From Ruminococcus sp. UBA3280 (GTDB lineage Bacteria; Bacillota; Clostridia; Oscillospirales; Ruminococcaceae): DNA of 64,000 nt. The stretch spans positions 1 through 64,000 of the forward strand of contig DETU01000082.1 in assembly GCA_002362175.1 (NCBI GenBank), given 5' to 3'. Of this stretch, positions 26,686 to 36,037 are shown in pieces (the first letter of the stretch is position 1; each line of letters begins with the position of its first letter). Under the pieces are notes generated by a model, which was given only the letters and a program-made list of their open reading frames with translations, did no database searches and was not told the origin of the DNA. Position numbers and translations under genes: made by a program.

Positions 26686-27970
26686 AAACGAAAAAGATTT
26701 TATGAATCAGCTGAATAACCTTGATGACCTTTCTGTTGAGGAAATAGCAGAAAATTATCCTGCACTTGATGAACATTCCAAAAAACGCATTTTAAAGAAA
26801 TGTATGAAGAAAAGCGGTTTTTCCACTGATACCGACGACGACGGCAGGGAAGAAATTATTGTTTCGGGAACTGAACGCTATAACCGTGCTTCCTGGTATA
26901 AGTACGCTGCGTCTGCCGCTGCTTTTGTTATAGCCGCTGTAGGAATTACAAGTGTTGTTCTGCTTCACAGGAATCTCAATGGTGATGATGATTTTGAACT
27001 TGACAATCCACCTGCGGTAAGCAGTTATGACTCAGAGGCTGACAACATATCGGAACAGGCTACCGGAACAACAAAAGAAAAGGGATATGTTGCAGGTGGT
27101 CATGACTATGCAAATGATGCCGATTATTCGGGAATAATTGTGGGCGGAACTCCTCAGACACCACCGGCTGTTGAAGAATCTTCCACAGGATATACGGCGG
27201 AAACAAACGATACCCCCGTTGTGAATAATAATAACAGCAACAATAATACACCCGTACAGCCTGCAACACAAGCACCTGTCGCACCTCCTGTGACAGAAGC
27301 ACCGACAACTGCTCCGCCTGTAACAGAGCCTGTTACAGATAATAATACTCAGTCGGAAGCACAGAAAACTTATCTTAGTGGTTTATATTATGCCGAAATT
27401 GAGGGCGTAAGCGGTTGTATGGGCTTTGATTTTTCACCGGATGGTACACTGGTAAAATTTGCCTTTAATGATTATGGAAATATAATGGACGAAACCAAAG
27501 TGAAATGTAATTATGAAATAGTTGAAAATCAGTTTTCTTTTGGTTACCTTGACAGTGAGCTTAATAAAAGAATCGGAACTATTGTAAATCCCAATGACGC
27601 AGAAAACTTTACTGTACAGTTTGATGAAATGGGCGGAACAGAGATATGGCATTTTAATGTCGGAGACCCCATTTTTACAAAGTTTAAAGAGGAAATTATT
27701 CTTTCCGGTTCATCATATTATGGTTATGGTGTGAATGACGAAAGAGTATTTACTTTTTATGAGGGCGGTACAAGCGGAAACTATATAAATACAAAAGACG
27801 GTATAGGATTATCTTTCACATATTTCATAAACGGTGATGAAATTACTTTCCATATGGGTGCAAATGACAGTACTATCAAGGCAAAAATTATTACAGATAA
27901 TATTGATTGTTCATTTGCTCTGCAATGGCCCGACGGAAATATAGAATATTTTTATTATGATAGTTTCTGA
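26678..27970 (+). CDS. Single-pass membrane protein, probable anti-sigma factor
   Basis: 430 residues from ATG 26678 (GGTGAT upstream; an ATG at 26666 is also possible). A cytoplasmic segment of about 75 residues begins NEKDFMNQLNNLDDLSVEEI. One membrane helix lies at about 76-96 (AASAAAFVIAAVGITSVVLL). A Thr/Pro/Asn-rich linker follows (about 160-230, with VAPPVTEAPTTAPPVTEP) and then a 200-residue outer domain of unknown family. It overlaps the sigma gene by 8 bases. Its acidic cytoplasmic part is the expected sigma-binding segment, although no zinc motif (HxxxCxxC) is present. Confidence 0.7.
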   Translation: MNKNEKDFMNQLNNLDDLSVEEIAENYPALDEHSKKRILKKCMKKSGFSTDTDDDGREEIIVSGTERYNRASWYKYAASAAAFVIAAVGITSVVLLHRNLNGDDDFELDNPPAVSSYDSEADNISEQATGTTKEKGYVAGGHDYANDADYSGIIVGGTPQTPPAVEESSTGYTAETNDTPVVNNNNSNNNTPVQPATQAPVAPPVTEAPTTAPPVTEPVTDNNTQSEAQKTYLSGLYYAEIEGVSGCMGFDFSPDGTLVKFAFNDYGNIMDETKVKCNYEIVENQFSFGYLDSELNKRIGTIVNPNDAENFTVQFDEMGGTEIWHFNVGDPIFTKFKEEIILSGSSYYGYGVNDERVFTFYEGGTSGNYINTKDGIGLSFTYFINGDEITFHMGANDSTIKAKIITDNIDCSFALQWPDGNIEYFYYDSF

Positions 27971-28018
27971 TAATAAATATTATTAACGAAATCTACAAAA
28001 TTCAACCTCCTTATTTAA

Positions 28019-28060
28019 TCTCCCTGCAAAATTGATTTTTTGCGGGGAGACGTGTTTTAT
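28019..28060 (+). terminator. Terminator after the second ECF operon
   Basis: TCTCCCTGCAAAA pairs with TTTTGCGGGGAGA (28019-28031 with 28038-28050), followed by a T-containing tail. Confidence 0.65.
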
Positions 28061-28069
28061 AATAACGAA

Positions 28070-28098
28070 TTGACATATTATATCCACAGTGGTATAAT
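28070..28098 (+). promoter_or_regulatory. Sigma-A-type promoter for the MocR-like regulator
   Basis: TTGACA (28070-28075), 17-bp spacer, TATAAT (28093-28098); a full consensus match. Confidence 0.8.
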
Positions 28099-28130
28099 TT
28101 ATTTGTATTATGAGGAAAGGAGTTTTTATT

Positions 28131-29228
28131 ATGAATATTCAGATTGATTTTAACTGCAATAAACCTGTTTATATACAGATTTATCAGGCACTTAGAAACA
28201 AGATTGTTTCGGGGGCTTTTCCTTATGGTTCAAAACTTCCGTCAAAACGTTCTCTTTCTGCGGACTGCGGAGTTAGTATAGTTACCGTTGAACACGCTTA
28301 CTCCATGCTCTGCGACGAAGATTATTGTGAAACACGGGAAAGGAGCGGATATTATGTCGTTTACAGTCCCGAGAGAAGTTTCCCTTCGGGTGAAGTTATA
28401 TCCGAAAAAACATCATTGCAGACTTCTGAAAATATATCTGTTTCGTCTGATATTCCTTTTTCGTCGTTTGCAGGACGAATGAGACGTGTCCTTTCCGATT
28501 ACGGTGAAAGAATCCTGATGAAGTCACACCCCAACGGCTGTCCCGAACTCCGTGACGCTATAAGGCGTTATCTCATGAGGAGCAGGAATATTGAAGTAAA
28601 ACCTTATCAGATAATAATTGGTTCTGGAGCAGAATACCTTTACGGACTTTGTATACAGATGCTCGGCAGGGAAAGAATAATTGCACTTGAAAATCCGTCG
28701 TATGAAAAAATAAGGGAAGTCTATACGGCAAACGGTGCGGTCTGTGATATGCTTGAAATGGATTCAGAGGGAATACGCACGGACGAACTTGAAAAAACGT
28801 CTGCCTCTGTACTTCATGTAACGCCTTTTCACAGCTTTCCGAGTAATATAACTGCTTCGGCGGAAAGACGTGCAGAGTACATAAGGTGGGCAGAAAACAG
28901 AAATGCGTTTATTATTGAAGATGACTATGATTCCGAATTTATAATGACGGGAGTTGCTCCTGAAACTCTTTTTTCAATGTGTCCCGACAGAAGTGTGATA
29001 TATATAAACACTTTTTCAAAAACTATTGCACCGTCAATGCGTGCAGGATATATGATTCTTCCCGAAAGACTTTTACAGCTTTATAATGAAAAAATAGGTT
29101 TTTATTCCTGTACCGTTCCAATGCTGGAGCAGTATTTTCTTGCCGACTGGATTGACAGCGGAGACTTTGAGAGGAATATTAACCGCATGAGACGTAAAAA
29201 CAACATGAAAAAAATAATGTCACCTTAA
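28131..29228 (+). CDS. MocR-type GntR regulator with aminotransferase domain, C-terminally short
   Basis: 365 residues from ATG 28131 (AAAGGAG upstream). An N-terminal GntR winged helix (YIQIYQALRNKIVSGAF, KLPSKRSLS) is joined to a fold-type I aminotransferase domain. The PLP lysine is in NTFSKTIAPSMRAGY and the Asp in IIEDDYDSEF. MocR proteins are usually 450-500 residues. This one stops at RMRRKNNMKKIMSP, where the family normally continues with the C-terminal subdomain of about 80-100 residues. No continuation is found in the other frames. It may be a truncated, possibly decaying gene, or a short functional form. Confidence 0.75.
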   Translation: MNIQIDFNCNKPVYIQIYQALRNKIVSGAFPYGSKLPSKRSLSADCGVSIVTVEHAYSMLCDEDYCETRERSGYYVVYSPERSFPSGEVISEKTSLQTSENISVSSDIPFSSFAGRMRRVLSDYGERILMKSHPNGCPELRDAIRRYLMRSRNIEVKPYQIIIGSGAEYLYGLCIQMLGRERIIALENPSYEKIREVYTANGAVCDMLEMDSEGIRTDELEKTSASVLHVTPFHSFPSNITASAERRAEYIRWAENRNAFIIEDDYDSEFIMTGVAPETLFSMCPDRSVIYINTFSKTIAPSMRAGYMILPERLLQLYNEKIGFYSCTVPMLEQYFLADWIDSGDFERNINRMRRKNNMKKIMSP

Positions 29229-29241
29229 TTTTAGAATAAGG

Positions 29242-29270
29242 TTGACAATTGTGAAACTTTGTGATATAAT
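29242..29270 (+). promoter_or_regulatory. Sigma-A-type promoter for bioY
   Basis: TTGACA (29242-29247), 17-bp spacer, TATAAT (29265-29270); a perfect consensus. It starts 14 bp after the stop of the MocR-like gene. Confidence 0.85.
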
Positions 29271-29301
29271 AAGTCTGATAAATTTAAAGGAGGACTTTTT
29301 T

Positions 29302-29850
29302 ATGTCAGAAAATGTTGTATCACGTTCAAAATTCTTTAACACACGAGAAATTGTTCTTATTGCCATGTTCTCGGCGATTATGGCGGTATGTTCTTGGATT
29401 TCCGTACCGACTGCCATTCCGTTTACTTTGCAGACTTTCGGGGTATTCTGTACCATGAGTATTCTCGGCGGAAAAAAAGGATTTTTTTCAATACTGGTTT
29501 ATATTCTTATCGGTGCGGTAGGTGTGCCTGTTTTTTCGGGATTCAGTGCAGGATTCAGTGCGTTGACTTCTTATTCAGGTGGTTATATATGGGGATTTCT
29601 TTTCCTCGCATTTGTATTCTGGGGTGCTGAAAAGTGTTTCGGAAACAGACTTTACATACAGATTGTTTCGTTGGTTATCGGTATGGTGGTATGTTATCTT
29701 TGCGGAACACTTTGGTTTATACACGTCACAAAAACAGGCTTTTTATACGGGCTGACCGCCTGTGTTGCACCTTATGTGCTTTTTGACCTGCTGAAGATGA
29801 TTTGTGCGGTTGGTATTTCTGTGAGGGTGAAAAAATATGTCAGAGTGTAA
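29302..29850 (+). CDS. bioY: Biotin transporter substrate-binding subunit BioY
   Basis: 182 residues from ATG 29302 (AAAGGAGG upstream). Six membrane helices and family motifs are visible: ISVPTAIPFTLQTFGVF, VGVPVFSGFSAGFSAL and SGGYIWGF. BioY is the S-component of energy-coupling-factor importers and binds biotin in the membrane; here the ECF ATPase/T subunits are not nearby and are presumably shared. The next gene overlaps its end by 14 bp. Confidence 0.93.
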   Translation: MSENVVSRSKFFNTREIVLIAMFSAIMAVCSWISVPTAIPFTLQTFGVFCTMSILGGKKGFFSILVYILIGAVGVPVFSGFSAGFSALTSYSGGYIWGFLFLAFVFWGAEKCFGNRLYIQIVSLVIGMVVCYLCGTLWFIHVTKTGFLYGLTACVAPYVLFDLLKMICAVGISVRVKKYVRV

Positions 29851-30223
29851 AATAAGGTTTCATCATGGGCTTTGTATCGGTTTTTTTGAGGGAAAAGGCT
29901 ACAGTCGAGAGTTTACGCAAAATATGACCGATGTTACAGAAATGCTGAACCGTGAAAATCCTGAGACGGAAATTACTTTAAAAAGTGATATTATATGTCG
30001 GAAATGCCCGAATCTCAAAGACGGAATATGCAAGAGTAACGAAAAGGTTTCACAATATGACAGAAAAGTAATGGATTTGTGCGGAATTTCAGACGGTGAA
30101 AAAATCAGGTGGAAAGACTTTCGGAAAAAAGTAAATGACAGAATAATTTCTGCCGGCAAGCTTAAAGAGGTCTGTTCGGACTGTCAGTGGCTTTATATAT
30201 GCGAAAAAAAAGGGACTTTATAA
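29837..30223 (+). CDS. DUF1284 domain protein
   Basis: 128 residues matching the DUF1284 layout: the N-terminal FHHGLCIGFFEGKGYS and the cysteine motifs ICRKCPNLKDGIC and CSDCQWLYIC. The six or so cysteines suggest a metal or Fe-S site. Function is unknown. It overlaps bioY by 14 bp and is co-transcribed with it. Its stop codon lies inside the terminator stem. Confidence 0.75.
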   Translation: MSECKIRFHHGLCIGFFEGKGYSREFTQNMTDVTEMLNRENPETEITLKSDIICRKCPNLKDGICKSNEKVSQYDRKVMDLCGISDGEKIRWKDFRKKVNDRIISAGKLKEVCSDCQWLYICEKKGTL

Positions 30224-30234
30224 AAGTCCCTTTT
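30208..30234. terminator. Bidirectional terminator shared by convergent genes
   Basis: AAAAGGGACTTT pairs with AAAGTCCCTTTT. It serves the DUF1284 gene on the plus strand and the P-type ATPase on the minus strand. Confidence 0.85.
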
Positions 30235-30238
30235 ATAT

Positions 30239-32650
30239 TTAAAGTTCTATTTCTCGTTTTTTAGCGGTTTCACTTTTTGTAAATAGTTCTTTTATCTTAT
30301 TGAAAAGCATTGTAAGATACCGCATGAACGGTTCTGCAATGATTGAGAAGTTTATACAAAGCAGAATAGCCTTTGTTGACATTCCTGAAATTCCGAAAAG
30401 GTCGCTGATGAAAATCATACAGAAAGTAAGTCCAAATATACAGAATATCCATAAAGTCATTTTATAGACGTTCATCGGTCGGCTTATTTCAAAGAGAATC
30501 ATAAGACCGACAATGCAAAGCAGAATAGTTGAAGCTGTTGCAATATCCGACTGGTCAACGGCATAGGCGTTTCCGAAAAATACCATTGCCGCAACTATTA
30601 TTGTATCTGTAAGACCTGCGGGAAAAGCTTTCAGCAGAATATTTGTCATGAATTTTCCACGTATCATATCCTGATTAGGCATCTGTGAGAGGACGAGTGC
30701 GGGCAGACCTATTGTAAACATACTTATAAGCGAAATCTGTGAAGGTTTGAGAGGATAGGTAATTCCGAAACATATTGAAAGTATTGACATTATGAGAGAA
30801 AAAATATTTTTTACAAGGAAAAGACTTCCCGAGCGTTCGAGGTTATTGACAACACGTCGCCCCTCCATAACAACGTCCGGCATTTTTGAGAAGTCCGATT
30901 CAAGCAGTACAAGCTGTGAGACCTGAGCTGCCGCCTCACTTCCCGAAGCCATTGCAACGGAACAGTCTGCATCTTTCAGGGCGAGAACGTCGTTTACACC
31001 GTCGCCCGTCATCGCAACGGTTCTTCCCTGTAGTTTGAGAGCCTTTACAAATTTTCGTTTCTGGTCGGGGGTAACACGTCCGAAAACGGTGTATCTCTGA
31101 ACAGCGTCATAAATAGCGTTGTCTGTTGTAAGGGTTGAAGCGTCAATGTAATTCTTGGCGTTTTCAATGCCTGCCTGTTTTGCAACTTCCGAAACGGTAA
31201 CGGGATTATCACCCGATATTACCTTTATTTCAACACCCTGTTCCGCAAAGAACTTAAATGTTTCAACGGCGTTTTCACGTATTGGATTGGAAAGTATAAT
31301 AAAGCATATCGGAATAAAATCGTCTTTGAGTTCCTTACCGTCGGGAATACCGCCGTATCTTCCGAACGCAAGAATTCTGTGACCCTTACGGCTGTTTGAT
31401 TCAATAATCTGTTTGATTTTGTCGGACTGTTCCTGTATTATAAAATCAGGAGCTCCGATTATATATGAACCGTTTTCAAAAGTAACACTGCTGTATTTGT
31501 ATTTTGAGGAAAAGCCTGTCCTTCCTATAGGTTTTCTTCCGGCAGGACTGCGGAAATGATTTTTAAGAGAAGCCATTGTTTCATTGTCGGAAGCCTGTGC
31601 GGCGGTAAAATCACTCAGAAGTCCCTGCAGTTCGTCTGCTGACATATCATTGATTATCGGCACAACATCAGTAACACACATTGAATTTTCGGTTATAGTA
31701 CCTGTCTTGTCCACACATAGAACGTCAACACGGGCAAGTGTTTCTATACATTTCATGTCATGAACAAGTACCTTTCCGTAAGCAAGACGCATTGCACTTA
31801 TGGCGAGGGTGGTACTTGCGATAAGAAAAAGTCCCTCGGGAACCATTCCTATGACGGCGGCTACCATAGCTTCAATACTGTCTTTCATGGGAATATCGTT
31901 TATAAAGTACTGCTGATAAAACATAAAAATACCGATAGGGATAATTATTATACCTGCTATCTTTACGATTTTGTTGAGTGAGCGTATCATTTCGGACTGT
32001 TCGCCTTTTTTTGAACGCTTTGCCTGTAATGTAAGCTGTGAAATATATGAATCACTTCCGACTTTTTCAAGTCTTGCACGGCACGTGCCTGAAACAACGA
32101 AACTTCCCGACATAAGTATGTCTCCGCTTCCCTTTACTATTTCGTCGGACTCACCTGTAAGAAGCGACTCGTTTACAGAAACATTTCCGTCAATTATAAC
32201 AGCGTCTGCACTTATCTGATTACCTGCTCTGAAAACTGCTATGTCGTCAAGTACAAGATGCTGTGACTGCACTGTCATTTCCTTACCGTCACGTATAACG
32301 GTTGTAACGGGGGCATTAAGCATAGTAAGCTTGTCAAGAGTTCTCTTTGAACGGAGTTCCTGAAAAATTCCTATAAGGGTATTTGCAACGATTATCGGGA
32401 TAAAAGTCATATCACGGTAAGAACCGACAAATACAAGCAGACACGCAAGAATCAAAAATATAAAATTGAAGTAAGTAAAAACATTCTCGCTTATAATTTC
32501 TTTGACCGTTTTTGACGGAGATTCAACGGGTTTGTTGTTGAATCCGTCCTCAAGCCGTTTGCTTACCTGTTCCGAAGTGAGACCCGAATCCACAGGAGCA
32601 TTTATTCTCACAGGGGCGGGCTTTATGATTTTTTCGGTTTTTTTAGCCAA
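30239..32650 (-). CDS. Cation-translocating P-type ATPase (CtpE-like)
   Basis: 803 residues. I place the start at the TTG at 32650 because AAAGGTG sits 8 bp before it; longer readings lack a ribosome site. The phosphorylated Asp is in CVDKTGTITENS, the actuator loop is LLTGESDEI, and the hinge is TGDGVNDVLALKDAD. The membrane motif MVPEGLF (helix 4) matches the CtpE group, linked to calcium uptake in mycobacteria, and not the CPx metal pumps. About ten membrane helices are expected. Ion specificity is inferred only. Confidence 0.88.
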   Translation of the reverse strand: MAKKTEKIIKPAPVRINAPVDSGLTSEQVSKRLEDGFNNKPVESPSKTVKEIISENVFTYFNFIFLILACLLVFVGSYRDMTFIPIIVANTLIGIFQELRSKRTLDKLTMLNAPVTTVIRDGKEMTVQSQHLVLDDIAVFRAGNQISADAVIIDGNVSVNESLLTGESDEIVKGSGDILMSGSFVVSGTCRARLEKVGSDSYISQLTLQAKRSKKGEQSEMIRSLNKIVKIAGIIIIPIGIFMFYQQYFINDIPMKDSIEAMVAAVIGMVPEGLFLIASTTLAISAMRLAYGKVLVHDMKCIETLARVDVLCVDKTGTITENSMCVTDVVPIINDMSADELQGLLSDFTAAQASDNETMASLKNHFRSPAGRKPIGRTGFSSKYKYSSVTFENGSYIIGAPDFIIQEQSDKIKQIIESNSRKGHRILAFGRYGGIPDGKELKDDFIPICFIILSNPIRENAVETFKFFAEQGVEIKVISGDNPVTVSEVAKQAGIENAKNYIDASTLTTDNAIYDAVQRYTVFGRVTPDQKRKFVKALKLQGRTVAMTGDGVNDVLALKDADCSVAMASGSEAAAQVSQLVLLESDFSKMPDVVMEGRRVVNNLERSGSLFLVKNIFSLIMSILSICFGITYPLKPSQISLISMFTIGLPALVLSQMPNQDMIRGKFMTNILLKAFPAGLTDTIIVAAMVFFGNAYAVDQSDIATASTILLCIVGLMILFEISRPMNVYKMTLWIFCIFGLTFCMIFISDLFGISGMSTKAILLCINFSIIAEPFMRYLTMLFNKIKELFTKSETAKKREIEL

Positions 32651-32683
32651 TATATACACACCTTTCATGTTGTGATGTATATA

Positions 32684-32712
32684 ATTATAGCACATATATT
32701 TCCTGTTTTCAA
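32684..32712 (-). promoter_or_regulatory. Sigma-A-type promoter for the P-type ATPase
   Basis: On the minus strand, TTGAAA (32712-32707), 17-bp spacer, TATAAT (32689-32684). Confidence 0.7.
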
Positions 32713-32743
32713 TCCGCATTTTGTGATAGGTGAATGAAATTTT

Positions 32744-34075
32744 TTACATATAGCCGTACTTGGATTTGTTGCGGAAAATAAAGAACATCGTAACGAAAAG
32801 TGCAAGAAGTTCTGCAAAAATAATTGATACCCATATACCGTTGAGACCGAAAATCATCGGAATGAATATAACCATTACAATCTGGAATAAAAGCGTTCTA
32901 AGGAATGATATAACTGCCGAAACAATGCCGTTATTGAGTGCGGTGAAGAATGACGAGCCGTATATATTGAAGCCTGATAACATAAATGATATTGCATATA
33001 TGCGGAAAGCGTGTATGGTGAGTTCAAAAAGTTCAGGTTTGTAACCGACGAATATCTTGGCAAGCGGATAGGCGATAATCTGTGAAAGTACTGTCATTGC
33101 AACAGAAGTCCAGGCGATTACGGCAATACTTTTACGAAGAATACTTTTCAGTTCATCAGAATTTTTCGCACCGTAATTGTAGCTTACAATTGGTGCTGAA
33201 CCGATTGAAAATCCTATGAATATTGATACAAATATAAAGCTTACGTACATGATTACACCGTAAGCTGCAACACCGTCCTGACCTGCGTATTTCATAAGCT
33301 GACTATTGTATAACATATTTACAACCGACATTGAAATATTTGTCATGAGTTCTGAAGAACCGTTTGTACAGGTACGCAGTATAACTTTTTTATTGAATCT
33401 GAATTTTACAAATTTAAGCATACTGCTGTTTGCAGATGCAAAGTAGAATACGGGTATTATAGCACCCACAATCTGTGAAAGTGCTGTAGCCGCTGCCGCA
33501 CCCTGTACGCCCCAGTTGAATACGCCTATGAATAAGAAGTCAAATACCATATTTACCACACCCGATAAAATGGATACTTTAAGACCAATGTCGGGCTTTC
33601 CTGCGGCAACAAAGAAACTCTGAAATATGTTCTGCAACATGAAAAAAGGTACGGCACATATAAGTATTTTACCATACTTCATACAGTAGTCTAACATATT
33701 TTCGTCCGCACCCATAAGTACAGTGGCAGGTTTAAGGACAATAAATCCCAGTACAGCAAGTATAATGCCGACTATGGTATTTACACAGACTATCATTGTA
33801 AAATATTCGTTTGCCCTGTCTTTTTTACCCTCTCCTATGGTTTTCGCAACTATGGCACTTCCTCCTGTTCCGAACATGAAACCGAGACCACCAAATATCA
33901 TGAGCAGAGGCATTACGAAGTTTACAGCCGAAAATGCCGTATCACCGGCATAGTTTGATACAAAAAGTCCGTCTACAACGCCGTATACCGACGTGAAAAT
34001 CATCATTATTATTGACGGCAGACAGAAGCTCAGGAGTTTTTTTGTTGTGAAATGTTCTGAAATCTGAATGTTCAT
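32744..34075 (-). CDS. MATE-family efflux transporter
   Basis: 443 residues with 12 predicted membrane segments. The MATE pattern shows in FCLPSIIMMIFTSVYGVVDG and in the repeat half beginning FCTALNNG/FRTLLFQI. It resembles the MepA-like branch and is only distantly like the MATE gene at 21983. AAAGGA precedes the ATG at 34075. It lies downstream of the HMA gene but a terminator separates them. Confidence 0.88.
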   Translation of the reverse strand: MNIQISEHFTTKKLLSFCLPSIIMMIFTSVYGVVDGLFVSNYAGDTAFSAVNFVMPLLMIFGGLGFMFGTGGSAIVAKTIGEGKKDRANEYFTMIVCVNTIVGIILAVLGFIVLKPATVLMGADENMLDYCMKYGKILICAVPFFMLQNIFQSFFVAAGKPDIGLKVSILSGVVNMVFDFLFIGVFNWGVQGAAAATALSQIVGAIIPVFYFASANSSMLKFVKFRFNKKVILRTCTNGSSELMTNISMSVVNMLYNSQLMKYAGQDGVAAYGVIMYVSFIFVSIFIGFSIGSAPIVSYNYGAKNSDELKSILRKSIAVIAWTSVAMTVLSQIIAYPLAKIFVGYKPELFELTIHAFRIYAISFMLSGFNIYGSSFFTALNNGIVSAVISFLRTLLFQIVMVIFIPMIFGLNGIWVSIIFAELLALFVTMFFIFRNKSKYGYM

Positions 34076-34100
34076 TTTTATGTATTCCTTTCCTGTAAAT

Positions 34101-34132
34101 AAAAAAACTGCTGTATTGTAGAAATACAGCAG
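34101..34132 (-). terminator. Terminator after the HMA-domain gene
   Basis: On the minus strand CTGCTGTATT pairs with AATACAGCAG around a 5-nt loop, followed by seven T residues. Confidence 0.85.
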
Positions 34133-34144
34133 AAAAGAAGTTTA

Positions 34145-34399
34145 TTACTTTCTGAATAAACCGAATTTTTTCTTTTCATAGGGTTCACTCTTTACGGAGA
34201 TGACCTTATATCCCGCTTTCTCGACTGCCTCACGCAGTTTTGTTTCATCGGGTGCTGTTTCTGTAATTATTTCTGTTTCACCTGTCTTGTGGGAGGAAGT
34301 TACATTTTCGGTAACAAATGCCTCAATTACAGCCATATTAACGTGCTTTTCGCACATTTTGCACATCATTCCTTCAATATTAACAACAGTTTTAATCAT
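34145..34399 (-). CDS. Heavy-metal-associated (HMA) domain protein
   Basis: 84 residues from the ATG at 34399 (AAAGGAG 9 bp upstream). It has the ferredoxin-like HMA fold with the metal motif GMMCKMC (CxxC). The final 15 residues are basic (EPYEKKKFGLFRK). Such free-standing domains carry copper or a similar soft metal. No copper ATPase is nearby; the P-type ATPase at 30239 is of another class. It is a single-gene transcript with its own terminator. Confidence 0.8.
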   Translation of the reverse strand: MIKTVVNIEGMMCKMCEKHVNMAVIEAFVTENVTSSHKTGETEIITETAPDETKLREAVEKAGYKVISVKSEPYEKKKFGLFRK

Positions 34400-34540
34400 A
34401 GAAAAACACTCCTTTATCAATTTTATTACAGCAGTATTAAAGATTATATATCATTTTTAAATTTTTGTCAATAGAAAAGCAAAAAATTCATGAAAAAAAT
34501 ATTTTTGTCGGATATGCGGAAATTTAGCACTATATTAACG

Positions 34541-34577
34541 AAAAATACGCTTTCTTCGTCAAAAAGAAAGCGTATTT
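34541..34577 (-). terminator. Terminator after ackA
   Basis: AAATACGCTTTCT (34543-34555) pairs with AGAAAGCGTATTT (34565-34577); the minus strand has a T run at its end. Confidence 0.8.
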
Positions 34578-34628
34578 ATAAAAATGTGTTGATTTTTATA
34601 TCATACTAATGTATAATAATATTACCGA

Positions 34629-35828
34629 TTACTTTGATATGAGGGCGAGTGTATCTCTTGCAATAAGAAGCTCTTCGTTTGTCGGAACTACCCACACTTC
34701 AACCTTTGAATCGTCGGCAGAAATCTTCTTGAGCTGACCTCTGAGACCGTCATTTGCGGATTTGTCAAGCTTGATACCGAAAAATTCCATATCTTCACAT
34801 ACCTTTTCTCTTACATCATAAGCGTTTTCGCCTATACCGCCTGTGAAAAGAACAGCGTCAAGACCGTTCATTGCAGCAGCATATGAACCTATATACTTCT
34901 TGATTTCATAAACAAGCATATCAGAAACAAGCTTTGCTCTTTCATTTCCGTGAGCGGCTGCGTCTGTAATGTCACGGTTGTCTGAACCAATGCCGGAAAC
35001 GCCGAGGAATCCTGACTTTTTGTTCATGTAGTCACTCATCTGTGAAGCTGTAAAACCGTGTTTTGCTGCTACGAATGTAACGGCTGACGGGTCAACCGCA
35101 CCTGTACGTGTTCCCATTACAACGCCGTCAAGCGGAGTGAATCCCATTGAAGTATCAACTGATTTACCGCCGTCAACTGCTGTGATAGAAGAACCGTTGC
35201 CGAGATGACATGAAACAATCTTGAGGTCTTTTATGTCCTTGCCCATAGCTTCGGCGAGAGCAGCGGAAACGAATCTGTGTGAAGTACCGTGGAAACCGTA
35301 CTTTCTTACATGGAGGGTTTCATAATCCTCATAGGGAAGTCCGAACATATAAGCCTTCGGGGGCATTGTCTGATGGAAAGCTGTATCAAATACAACAACC
35401 TGCGGCACGTTTTCGGGAATAACCTTTTTGCAGGCTCTGAGGGCGAGTGCATGGGCATGGTTATGAACAGGAGCAAGTTCACGCAGTTCATCGATTTTGT
35501 CTATGATTTCGTCTGTAACAAGTACGGACTTGTCAAAAATATCCGCACCCTGCACAATTCTGTGACCTACAGCGGAGATTTCGTCCATGCTGTCAATAAC
35601 CTTTGCATCTCCTGTTGTAAGAGCCTCAACAAGCTTCATAAAAGCTTCTGTATGAGTGGGGAAAGAGCAGTCAGCCTCAAATGACTTTCCGTCTCCTGTT
35701 TTGTGTGAAATGTGACCGTCGATACCGATTCTGTCGCAGTTGCCCTTTGCAATTACGCTTTCGTCGTCCATATTGATAAGCTGGTATTTGAGTGACGAAC
35801 TTCCTGCGTTAACAACTAAAATAATCAT
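34629..35828 (-). CDS. ackA: Acetate kinase
   Basis: 399 residues, full length. It makes ATP and acetate from acetyl phosphate, the last step of fermentative acetate production. Family motifs are clear: VNAGSSSLKYQ at the N terminus, GHRIVQG, FHGTSHRFV, and FTGGIGENA in the C-terminal half. Phosphotransacetylase (pta) is not adjacent. It has its own promoter and terminator and is divergent from tmcAL. Confidence 0.96.
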   Translation of the reverse strand: MIILVVNAGSSSLKYQLINMDDESVIAKGNCDRIGIDGHISHKTGDGKSFEADCSFPTHTEAFMKLVEALTTGDAKVIDSMDEISAVGHRIVQGADIFDKSVLVTDEIIDKIDELRELAPVHNHAHALALRACKKVIPENVPQVVVFDTAFHQTMPPKAYMFGLPYEDYETLHVRKYGFHGTSHRFVSAALAEAMGKDIKDLKIVSCHLGNGSSITAVDGGKSVDTSMGFTPLDGVVMGTRTGAVDPSAVTFVAAKHGFTASQMSDYMNKKSGFLGVSGIGSDNRDITDAAAHGNERAKLVSDMLVYEIKKYIGSYAAAMNGLDAVLFTGGIGENAYDVREKVCEDMEFFGIKLDKSANDGLRGQLKKISADDSKVEVWVVPTNEELLIARDTLALISK

Positions 35829-35870
35829 TGAATATTCACAATCCTTTCAAAGTAATGTATTGCATATATA

Positions 35871-35898
35871 ATTATATACTTTTTTCCGTAAAATGCAA
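35871..35898 (-). promoter_or_regulatory. Sigma-A-type promoter for ackA
   Basis: On the minus strand, TTGCAT (35898-35893), 16-bp spacer, TATAAT (35876-35871). Confidence 0.65.
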
Positions 35899-36037
35899 GA
35901 CCTTTTCGGAAATTTATTCAGTTAAATTTATAAAATAGGAAAAAAATAAACAAAGGATTCCATAAAATTACAAATAATATGTACAATAAATGAAATTTTT
36001 TCATTAAACATTGAAATTTGTGAAAAGAGGTAGTAAA

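Noticed and set aside
29215..29302. Frameshift that would restore the MocR C terminus
   Set aside because: No coding continuation was found in other frames, and the bioY promoter occupies this stretch.
30239..34399. Copper export locus from the P-type ATPase plus HMA protein
   Set aside because: The ATPase has MVPEGL and no CPC motif, so it is not a copper pump; the two genes are separated by a MATE gene and a terminator.
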